A DNA stretch of 28,056 bases, taken from IMG/VR virus record IMGVR_UViG_3300005915_000084, positions 1-28,056 of that record, one strand, 5' to 3'. This DNA comes from a virus. A program made the translations under genes and the position numbers. The notes beneath the pieces were generated by a model, which saw nothing but the letters and a program-made list of their open reading frames with translations, was not told where the DNA came from and searched no databases. Shown here in pieces: positions 13,590 through 20,031 of this stretch. The stretch's first letter is position 1; every line of letters begins with the position of its first letter.

Positions 13590-14523
13590 GAGCCATTTCC
13601 CCTTGTAATGCGTCAAGACAGTTGTTATAACTCTCGTAGTAACATTTCTTGCAACGCGAGCCGTCAAAAACTGCGGCCCCATCGAAACTTTCCCAGCGAC
13701 ACATACGAAAAGACTCTGGCATATGATGTAGATCATCCGTAGCATACTGGACGCCACAGCAGGGATACATATAGCCGTCAGCCCACAACACAGGCTTAAG
13801 CAGACTTATATAGCAATTCTCGGTACCACTAGTATAGTCACTGCGGTACTGATAGATCGCCTTATCTGTCAACGGCGTACAGATACGTTTCACAGCGTCC
13901 ATCTGCATATCATCGGGATCGAAGATATTTTGTACGAATCTAATGTGCGTAATATTGCTGATAGCTGTAGCCAGATTGCATATGCCAATCGCTGTAGACA
14001 TATTAACATTATGGCCCACAACAAAACTGATACCGATGTCTACATTTGGGAGCTTATTGCAGGTTCGAATGATCCGATTATAACTATACTCGTTTTCAGT
14101 ATCCGTTACCGAGATTCTAGCCCAAGTTAACGCGGCGTCAAGATAGGCTAAATCAGCGGCAGTCTTCGAGAGTATGATACCATTGGTAACAAGACCCATA
14201 GCAATAGATTGTTGCTCAAACAATTTGATGATGGTCTCAAACTCTGGATGCATGGTAGGTTCACCACCACCAGTTATGGTAACAGCCTCAGTTCCCAGTC
14301 TCGCGAAATATGATACTATATCCGCGATCTCGCTAATATCAAGTTCTAGTGAGCGATCTTCATCTCGACAAGAGCACCATTTACAGTTACTATTACAACG
14401 ATTCGTGGGGTTGAACTGTAAGTGTATGGGAACGATCATGCCGTCCACAACACAATCAGCTTGGCGCCTTATAACTTTCCAGGGTAACTGGCCGGCTGAT
14501 ACAAAGGCTTGCTTACTGTCCAT
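13573..14523 (-). CDS. Radical SAM enzyme with C-terminal cysteine cluster
   Basis: A 316-residue enzyme with the radical SAM signature CxxxCxxC at C43, C47 and C50 (CNSNCKWC) and the SAM-binding TITGGGEPT that follows. Near the C-terminus, a YPCCG segment and a later CKKCYYESYNNC provide cysteines for an auxiliary iron-sulfur cluster, as in SPASM/twitch-type members. These enzymes generate a 5'-deoxyadenosyl radical to modify peptides, sugars or cofactors. The start at 14523 is set by GGAGGAAAC directly before the ATG and gives an 11-nt overlap with the methyltransferase gene; the longer frame from 14565 would overlap more. Flanked by a methyltransferase and glycosyltransferases, it may act on a sugar or on a peptide side chain; the substrate is unknown. 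Confidence 0.9.
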   Translation of the reverse strand: MDSKQAFVSAGQLPWKVIRRQADCVVDGMIVPIHLQFNPTNRCNSNCKWCSCRDEDRSLELDISEIADIVSYFARLGTEAVTITGGGEPTMHPEFETIIKLFEQQSIAMGLVTNGIILSKTAADLAYLDAALTWARISVTDTENEYSYNRIIRTCNKLPNVDIGISFVVGHNVNMSTAIGICNLATAISNITHIRFVQNIFDPDDMQMDAVKRICTPLTDKAIYQYRSDYTSGTENCYISLLKPVLWADGYMYPCCGVQYATDDLHHMPESFRMCRWESFDGAAVFDGSRCKKCYYESYNNCLDALQGEMAHESFV

Positions 14524-15049
14524 GTTTCCTCCAGGTCGCGAAGATACATCCAGTGGCGGGGGCAATTTTATGGTAGCCAGGTATTAATATGATTTCTTGG
14601 AAACCTAATACTGACACATCAGCGACTTCCCAGTAACTTTTATGCGTCTGATAGTAGTGTTCGCCGAAGCCTGTTGGATCGCGTTTTTGAATGTACTTAC
14701 CAGCCGGCACCATTAGCATCAATTTGTTGAAATTACGCATGATACTGGCTATAAGTTCTTTAGCATCCTTTACCGGTAGATGTTCCAATACATCGATAAT
14801 CATAACACAATCGTATAGTGCGGGGTCAAGCAGCTTATAATAATCTCGTATATCTCCACGTATTGCTGCACAGTTACGTAGTCTGCCCCGTTCGCGAGCC
14901 GCTTTTATGTACTTTGCAGAGATTTCTATGCCAACTTTATACTCACAAGGGGACATGAGTAATCGGGTAAAGAAGCCCGCCCCGAACTCGACCACAGTGC
15001 GGCTATCTCTGGTCTCTTTGTATATCCAGTTAGCCAGTGTTGTGAACAT
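14513..15049 (-). CDS. Class I SAM-dependent methyltransferase (178 aa)
   Basis: A small Rossmann-fold methyltransferase. Motif I is VVEFGAG at 19-25, the acidic residue ending strand 2 is in VGIEIS, and IIDVLEHL is the post-II motif common in methyltransferases of small molecules and sugars. There is no obvious DNA- or RNA-recognition domain. Its ATG directly follows the stop of the upstream GT2 gene with no gap, and its end overlaps the radical SAM start. A methylated-sugar or peptide substrate is inferred from the operon. Confidence 0.87.
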   Translation of the reverse strand: MFTTLANWIYKETRDSRTVVEFGAGFFTRLLMSPCEYKVGIEISAKYIKAARERGRLRNCAAIRGDIRDYYKLLDPALYDCVMIIDVLEHLPVKDAKELIASIMRNFNKLMLMVPAGKYIQKRDPTGFGEHYYQTHKSYWEVADVSVLGFQEIILIPGYHKIAPATGCIFATWRKHGQ

Positions 15050-15805
15050 TTACAATGTCCCCCAATTACTACCGATATTCCGTACAAGTACACCTCTACG
15101 TGCATCATACAATTGTTTGTTGTGCGCCCACCTATGTTGCATATCTAACTCGCGTCCCGGCTGTGCTCGTGGATGGTATAGATGTACGACACGCGAATCA
15201 GACTGAGCATATTCACAGCCATACAATTGCAGCCTATCTACAATATCATTATCATCCCAGGCTTGACCCGTGAAATCCTCATCATAACCCCCGATATCTA
15301 TGAAGTAATCACGCTTAACACCCAAGAAAAACGGTAAATGAACCTTGAGATTTGCACAATGCTGGTACCTATCAAGATCATGTCTACCGGATTCAATTAA
15401 TCTGGTAAGGTAATGACCATTGACATCATTCTTGCCTTGAGGTATCGCTAGTGTATCCTCATTTGCCTCAAGGATGTGTAACAGATCTAATACGGTCTCC
15501 TCGTCAACATGAAACATCTCGGCACAAGTTAATATGATGAAGTCAGCTTCGCTGATTTTGGCACCGATGTTCAGCGCATAGCCGGGTATACGCCAATTTA
15601 GTTCCTGCCCTTCGACCGGACCAGTATGTAGGTATCTGGCTCCGTAGGTCCGACACAGCTCCTCAGCTTTACCGGGGTGCCCGTCGTTCAGAACCAGTAT
15701 ATCCACGCCTTGCTCAGCCAATTTCTGCGCAGCTAGACTCTTTAACCCCCAGTCTAGAAGGCCATCACGCTGGAATGTTGTCATAAGTATCGTGCATTTA
15801 GGCAT
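15050..15805 (-). CDS. Family 2 glycosyltransferase
   Basis: A 251-residue GT-A enzyme. The N-terminal nucleotide-binding strand is TILMTTFQRD (residues 5-14), with LNDGH at 39-43 in the place of the usual DDGS. The C-terminal part has LTCAEMFH and GGYDEDFTGQAWDDNDIVDRL, the galactosyltransferase-type C-terminal motif with a catalytic-base-like DD/ED pair. These features also occur in the second domain of the 606-residue double glycosyltransferase in the same operon, so the two are paralogues. It overlaps the preceding cysteine-rich gene by 8 nt. It should add a sugar from an NDP donor; donor and acceptor are unknown. Confidence 0.9.
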   Translation of the reverse strand: MPKCTILMTTFQRDGLLDWGLKSLAAQKLAEQGVDILVLNDGHPGKAEELCRTYGARYLHTGPVEGQELNWRIPGYALNIGAKISEADFIILTCAEMFHVDEETVLDLLHILEANEDTLAIPQGKNDVNGHYLTRLIESGRHDLDRYQHCANLKVHLPFFLGVKRDYFIDIGGYDEDFTGQAWDDNDIVDRLQLYGCEYAQSDSRVVHLYHPRAQPGRELDMQHRWAHNKQLYDARRGVLVRNIGSNWGTL

Positions 15806-16043
15806 AGTCTTTACATCCTAGACATGAGGTATTGGTACGTGCACAATTTTTAAGACTGCACCATCGTAGACCCCGGCCCCCGCAGCAAGATGATACGACT
15901 TTTTTCATCGTGCGGTAGTGGCAGATAGGCAGTATCGGTATAAATACATAGTAATCCCCACCATCTCGTATATATCCTTCTGGACACGATGGCGGCTTAC
16001 CCCGATGCGGTGCTATAAGTGTAGAGTCTGGACCCTGTCTCAT
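15798..16043 (-). CDS. Cysteine-rich miniprotein, 81 aa
   Basis: An 81-residue protein with eight cysteines at positions 20, 41, 53, 54, 62, 67, 74 and 77, six of them in the last 30 residues (SCCGGRGLRWCSLKNC and SCLGC). I do not recognise a family. The spacing could bind zinc or an iron-sulfur cluster, or form disulfides. Its reality is supported by tight coupling: the ATG overlaps the preceding methyltransferase stop (ATGA), and its own stop overlaps the next gene by 8 nt. A role as small partner or carrier for the radical SAM or transferase enzymes is possible; a peptide substrate of the radical SAM enzyme is another speculative option. Confidence 0.7.
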   Translation of the reverse strand: MRQGPDSTLIAPHRGKPPSCPEGYIRDGGDYYVFIPILPICHYRTMKKVVSSCCGGRGLRWCSLKNCARTNTSCLGCKDYA

Positions 16044-16657
16044 TTAATCACACTCACAATGATTCTGCCTTCGTTGACGGCAGACGGCTGCGATGTTACG
16101 GTGTAGTCCGGCCAGAGATTCTGTATATATTCTGGCATTATGCGTACACGTGGAACGCCTTTAGGGCATTTTTCAATACCCCAGGTCTGGCCGTCACCCT
16201 CAATGGCTGGCGGCGATTCACCAAGGGGCGTAAGTACCAACACGATACGTTTCAGTGCCCAGGCGTCTAGGCGCTGTAATAACGCCGTGGCTCGCTTAAT
16301 CGTTACGCAATGATGTAAAACATTCAGGCATAAGACTGTATCATATGGATGATCCGGGCACCAGTTGTACGCGTTACTGAGCACGAACTCCAGTGTATCG
16401 GGATCACCAAACTGATGTTTCAGTTTGAGACAAGTCTCGTGATAGACTTCAGCGCGATCGACGCCTAGACACTTTGATGCGCCATTCGCCCAAGCCTCGA
16501 AGACATAGTAGCCAATGTTACAGCCCAGGTCCAAGATGCTTTCGCCTACCACACCGTCGGGAAAGATTAAATCATACTCAGGTCTACGGTCTCTACCTTC
16601 ATGTGTCACACCATTAATTTTGAAGCCTTGATAATGTACTCCCGCATGCTTTGTCAT
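16040..16657 (-). CDS. Class I SAM-dependent methyltransferase (205 aa)
   Basis: A Rossmann-fold methyltransferase distinct from the 178-residue one. Motif I is ILDLGCNIG at 41-49, with an acidic residue after strand 2 in LGVDRAE and LCLNVLHHC as the post-II motif, a pattern close to small-molecule and tRNA-wobble-type (CmoB-like) enzymes. The N-terminal region (YQGFKINGVTHEGRDR) may form the substrate lid. Both ends overlap neighbours by 4 nt (ATGA), so it is translationally coupled in the modification operon. Substrate is unknown; a sugar hydroxyl is an inference. Confidence 0.87.
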   Translation of the reverse strand: MTKHAGVHYQGFKINGVTHEGRDRRPEYDLIFPDGVVGESILDLGCNIGYYVFEAWANGASKCLGVDRAEVYHETCLKLKHQFGDPDTLEFVLSNAYNWCPDHPYDTVLCLNVLHHCVTIKRATALLQRLDAWALKRIVLVLTPLGESPPAIEGDGQTWGIEKCPKGVPRVRIMPEYIQNLWPDYTVTSQPSAVNEGRIIVSVIK

Positions 16658-17025
16658 AGGTACTTCACTCCATTCGAAGTTGTTACGTCTAACAGCCTTA
16701 TTGAAACATCATCCTCGCCTATTTGGCGGTAGCCACGGCAATCTTTAGCTAGACTAATTCCAGATGCCTGGAAACTACTTTGCATGGCTTCCCATTCTTC
16801 GTCAGACAACTTCCGTCTACGGATACATTCATAGACTTTACAAACAGCCGCCACGAAACAAGTATCTTTATCGTGATACCCCAGATTGCCGGTGTAATTG
16901 CTGAATATATCGTAGTCATCACGCCAACCCGTATGTTGTATAACCCACCACTTATAGACAACTGGCAAGTATCTATCAGCAGCGCCAGCTTGATTCTTAA
17001 AAGCTTCCCACCTAGCCTGTGACAT
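16654..17025 (-). CDS. C-terminal part of a split paralogue of the 198-aa protein
   Basis: A 123-residue frame whose sequence matches the C-terminal two thirds of the 198-residue protein encoded at 17202-17798: both share HTGW, RRKL(S/T)DxEW, GIxL, DC, RQIG, LLD and a terminal KYL. In the same frame upstream, separated by one TAA and two codons (positions 17026-17034), lies the matching N-terminal part. The ATG at 17025 has only a weak ribosome binding site (ACAGG), so translation may depend on readthrough or reinitiation. Its stop overlaps the next gene (ATGA). It may be a genuine two-part protein or a recently broken gene. Confidence 0.6.
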   Translation of the reverse strand: MSQARWEAFKNQAGAADRYLPVVYKWWVIQHTGWRDDYDIFSNYTGNLGYHDKDTCFVAAVCKVYECIRRRKLSDEEWEAMQSSFQASGISLAKDCRGYRQIGEDDVSIRLLDVTTSNGVKYL

Positions 17026-17031
17026 TGCCTG

Positions 17032-17202
17032 TTATTTTTGTGCTTGTCGTAGTGTGTAAGGGAACTCCGTGAATACTTTTACACCCCGATTCTCGTCTAA
17101 GGGTATCCACCAAGAGCAACTACCAAATGTACCTATTGGATAGCCATCAAGTAATAATGTGGTATCCGTACACAGCCGTATGTCTCCCTGAATATCAAAC
17201 AT
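17032..17202 (-). CDS. N-terminal part of the split paralogue, 56 aa
   Basis: A short leftward frame of 56 codons from ATG 17202 to TAA 17032. Its sequence has IQGDIRL, then GTFGSCSWWIPLDENRGVKV, lining up with LEGNIEL and GTYGATVWWFPLDDDSGLKI at the N-terminus of the 198-residue neighbour. The ATG overlaps that neighbour's stop (TAATG). The TAA is in the same frame as the 123-residue C-terminal part, two codons (CAG GCA) before its ATG. A single base change would join the two into a product of about 181 residues. Confidence 0.6.
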   Translation of the reverse strand: MFDIQGDIRLCTDTTLLLDGYPIGTFGSCSWWIPLDENRGVKVFTEFPYTLRQAQK

Positions 17203-17798
17203 TATAGATACTTCTTGCCGTCGACATCAGCTATATCCAGTAACTTGATGCCGCCTTCAGCATCATACCCAATTTGTCGGCCCCAGATGCAGTCGTTATG
17301 CAGCTCGATACCGTCCTTGAGAAAGGCTATACGCATATCTGCCCATTCGGTATCTGTTAACTTGCGCCTATGCCCACAGTTGTATATCGGCATACGCCAT
17401 ACCGGATAATAGACAATGTCATCGCGTTTCTGTTGAAGAGTAGAACGACCCCTGACATACTCATAATTTGTATGCCAGCCCGTATGACAGGCGAGTGCTA
17501 CACTCAAGACCTGCGGCCAATACCTTAGCGAGTTAGTGGCATCTTTGTACCAACGTAAAAGTTTCTTATATCGGGCGTTAATGATAGCCCAAGCATCTTG
17601 TTCCGTATCACAGCCATAGTTATTAATTATCTTGAGGCCCGAATCATCGTCCAAAGGGAACCACCATACAGTAGCGCCATAAGTACCCACAATATTACCA
17701 AGAGTGCATACAAGAGTTTCCACACCTTCAGATGGGCCAAGTTCGATGTTCCCTTCCAACATGTAGATTTGCTTAATCATATAGATGGGCTTAGTCAT
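17202..17798 (-). CDS. Unknown 198-aa protein with faint kinase-like motifs
   Basis: No family is certain. The order of features resembles a reduced protein-kinase-like fold: VWWFPLDDDSGLKII with K56 where a strand-3 lysine would sit, a later E/D-rich helix, then DGIELHNDC around H167-N168-D169 where the HxD catalytic loop is expected, and IGYDAEGGIKLLDIAD with D188 where DFG is expected. The catalytic Asn is not obvious, so it may be a pseudokinase or unrelated. Its start directly follows the TAA of the double glycosyltransferase, and a related but split copy lies immediately downstream. It probably works with the modification enzymes around it; the function is inferred from position only. 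Confidence 0.65.
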   Translation of the reverse strand: MTKPIYMIKQIYMLEGNIELGPSEGVETLVCTLGNIVGTYGATVWWFPLDDDSGLKIINNYGCDTEQDAWAIINARYKKLLRWYKDATNSLRYWPQVLSVALACHTGWHTNYEYVRGRSTLQQKRDDIVYYPVWRMPIYNCGHRRKLTDTEWADMRIAFLKDGIELHNDCIWGRQIGYDAEGGIKLLDIADVDGKKYL

Positions 17799-19619
17799 TT
17801 ACTGATTCCTTATGATAGTCCCGCTGAGCTTGTTAAAACGGTCCAAATTCTGGTGATATCGTTCCTCATCATGGTAACGTTCATGCGATAAGTGAACTAT
17901 GCGCGCCTCAGAGACATGTTTCTGTAGGCCATAACCCTGAAGGCGCGTAACGAAATCGTGATCTTCGCAGCCCCAACCCAAGAAACCTTCATCGTAGCCA
18001 CCGATAGCTGTGAAATGTTTCTTGTGTATCGCCATGAAGAATGGGAAATCCGTTTGCAAGATACCCATGGTATCTAGTATGGCCTTGGATATATCATCAC
18101 CAGCCCTCACCGCAGCCAACCCATCTCCGTAATCATCCCAGCCTTTACAGGTAGAATATATGGTGTCGCTTACTAGAAGTGGCTCCAGCAGCAATTCTAT
18201 TGTATTGGGTTGCAGATGATAAATCTCAGGACATGTTAGTACGACGATATCCCCAGTAGCCATACGGACACCGGTATTGATTGGCACACTCGGTACGCGC
18301 CTACCCGATTCCTCTAATCGGATATACCGGGCACCAAACTTCTGGCAACAGTCTAATGTGTCTCGTGGCATGTCGCCGCCATCGTCCACAACGATGACTT
18401 CGATATCCGGTTGGGTACGTATGGATCTTAATCCCAGTACTAATAAGTCATCCCGATTATATGTGGGTATGATTATGGATGCCTTTAGGGTATCGGAAGA
18501 TACTGGAGTGGCCGGCGTCTTGAGTAACGTAGTTTTGAGCGGCGGTATACACAGTCTACTCGCTCCGGGTATCTGTAGGAAGTCCGCTAATACCTGCTGG
18601 TCAGACTTGACTTTACCGATTTTCCACTGGCCAGTATCATAGGCTTTGCCGGTCTTAAGGGCAGTTAGCTTCGCCTTCAATGCCGGCACTTGTATGTGGA
18701 CCTCGTTCCGCGCGAAAACCTTATCATAAGTCTCACGCTCAAACAACATAAATAACGCGGCCTGTACATTTAGGCGTAGACCTTCCGCGGATGGCCCACC
18801 CCAAGGTACAGGTTTCCCGTCGCGGTAATAGTGATACACGGTATGATTCGGTACGCCATAAATCGGTATATCTTGCATGTAGGCCCATATAGCCAACGTC
18901 TCTTCTTCATAGCCCCAGATGTCTATAATAGACGGCCAACTCGGCAAACGATTATAGATTTCGCGGGTAAAAAAGTACGCGGCGCCGACTACGGCATCTA
19001 TACGTCGAGGGCCCGCACCGGGTATCACATTATTATACTTAATCACAGGGTAATTGTCCGCGGGGATATACTTCATGTATGCGCCACATCCCTGCGCGGC
19101 TTTATCTGCCATGTTTGCGACTGTCGGGCAAGCTATACACTGATTCTCTAAAACAAACTCAGCCATGCCTCTGAACAGCCCATCAGAGTATTCCTCATGT
19201 GGGTCAATACACACAAACACGTTGCCCGTGGCTGCGGACAACGCGATATTTTGCGATAGGCCCGCCCCGTGTCTTACGGTGGATCGTAAAACCGTGATAT
19301 CAGTCCCCAGATTATCGCAACTACCGTCAGTAGAATTATCGTCACAGATAATTATCTCGGCATTGGGATAATCAGATCGAACGTTATCAATAGTATCCTT
19401 AACCCAATGACCTTCTTGAGCCGAAGCAGCAATGACGGAGAGTCTGATACCTAACTCAGTTTTAAGTGTACTTGCGGCTTTTGTTGCCGCCAGCATCTTA
19501 GCTCGGCCCTTAGCTTTTTGGCAGGGTAAGCAGGGTGGCGGCTTAGGTTTCTTGGTACGTCCAGCTAATAAATCCAGCTTATGCCGGAGTTGCTCGCTTA
19601 CGTTGTTCGAGTCTGGCAT
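17799..19619 (-). CDS. Double family 2 glycosyltransferase
   Basis: A 606-residue protein with two GT2 domains. The first (about 58-300) has LSVIAASAQEG, IICDDNSTDGS at about 90-100 and GYEEETLAIWA. The second (from about 379) has ASIIIPTYNRDD, VIVVDDGG, VLTCPEIYH and GGYDEGFLGWGCEDHDFVTRLQ, closely related to the separate 251-residue GT2 of this operon. The N-terminus carries C30xxC33 in PPCLPCQKAKGRAK, a short basic cysteine motif that may bind metal or nucleic acid. I chose the ATG at 19619 (a TTG precedes it); it overlaps the upstream gene by 41 nt. Two active sites in one chain suggest stepwise addition of two sugars. Confidence 0.9.
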   Translation of the reverse strand: MPDSNNVSEQLRHKLDLLAGRTKKPKPPPCLPCQKAKGRAKMLAATKAASTLKTELGIRLSVIAASAQEGHWVKDTIDNVRSDYPNAEIIICDDNSTDGSCDNLGTDITVLRSTVRHGAGLSQNIALSAATGNVFVCIDPHEEYSDGLFRGMAEFVLENQCIACPTVANMADKAAQGCGAYMKYIPADNYPVIKYNNVIPGAGPRRIDAVVGAAYFFTREIYNRLPSWPSIIDIWGYEEETLAIWAYMQDIPIYGVPNHTVYHYYRDGKPVPWGGPSAEGLRLNVQAALFMLFERETYDKVFARNEVHIQVPALKAKLTALKTGKAYDTGQWKIGKVKSDQQVLADFLQIPGASRLCIPPLKTTLLKTPATPVSSDTLKASIIIPTYNRDDLLVLGLRSIRTQPDIEVIVVDDGGDMPRDTLDCCQKFGARYIRLEESGRRVPSVPINTGVRMATGDIVVLTCPEIYHLQPNTIELLLEPLLVSDTIYSTCKGWDDYGDGLAAVRAGDDISKAILDTMGILQTDFPFFMAIHKKHFTAIGGYDEGFLGWGCEDHDFVTRLQGYGLQKHVSEARIVHLSHERYHDEERYHQNLDRFNKLSGTIIRNQ

Positions 19620-20031
19620 CAATTTCTCGCATAAAAGGCTCTTCGATGTTACGATCTTTGGCTATAGTTAAGCATACGTCATCGGCTAGACCGTGATCAT
19701 AAGCATTGAGTAACACTCTAGCTATGATAGTATCGGGTACACTTGAATCGATATCTAGAATCATACGGCGGAAAGACCTGTTACGCCACTTACCTTCCTT
19801 ATAGCATTCGCGTAGACTCTTGACTTTTAGTATACCTTCAATGGGACCATTAGCAAACAGCGTAACGGTCGGGACTAACTTAACTACATCAGCTGTAGCC
19901 TGTTCAAGCACCATGATATTAACCTGATCATCGACGGTCTGTAGGTTATCGCTGGTGAAAGGTATACCGGCCCCCGAAATCTCCCTGGACTCAGTCGTTG
20001 ACACCCAGATTTCTACATATTCTTTTTTCAC
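19579..20031 (-). CDS. Hypothetical protein at the tail/modification boundary, 150 aa
   Basis: A 150-residue protein that I do not recognise. The N-terminal half is beta-prone (KEYVEIWVST, VVKLVPTVTLFANGPIEGILKV) and the C-terminal half alpha-helical and charged (MREIDARLEQRKRA). It starts with GTG, overlapping the tail-tip gene stop as GTGA, and its end overlaps the double glycosyltransferase start by 41 nt. This position makes it either the last tail gene or the first modification gene. A small structural protein or tail chaperone is possible. Confidence 0.65.
   Translation of the reverse strand: MKKEYVEIWVSTTESREISGAGIPFTSDNLQTVDDQVNIMVLEQATADVVKLVPTVTLFANGPIEGILKVKSLRECYKEGKWRNRSFRRMILDIDSSVPDTIIARVLLNAYDHGLADDVCLTIAKDRNIEEPFMREIDARLEQRKRATPA

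Noticed and set aside
13573-13757. Upstream in-frame start for the triple glycosyltransferase at 13757
   Set aside because: It would overlap the radical SAM gene by 185 nt, while the ATG at 13589 has a good ribosome binding site and a 17-nt overlap like other junctions in the operon.
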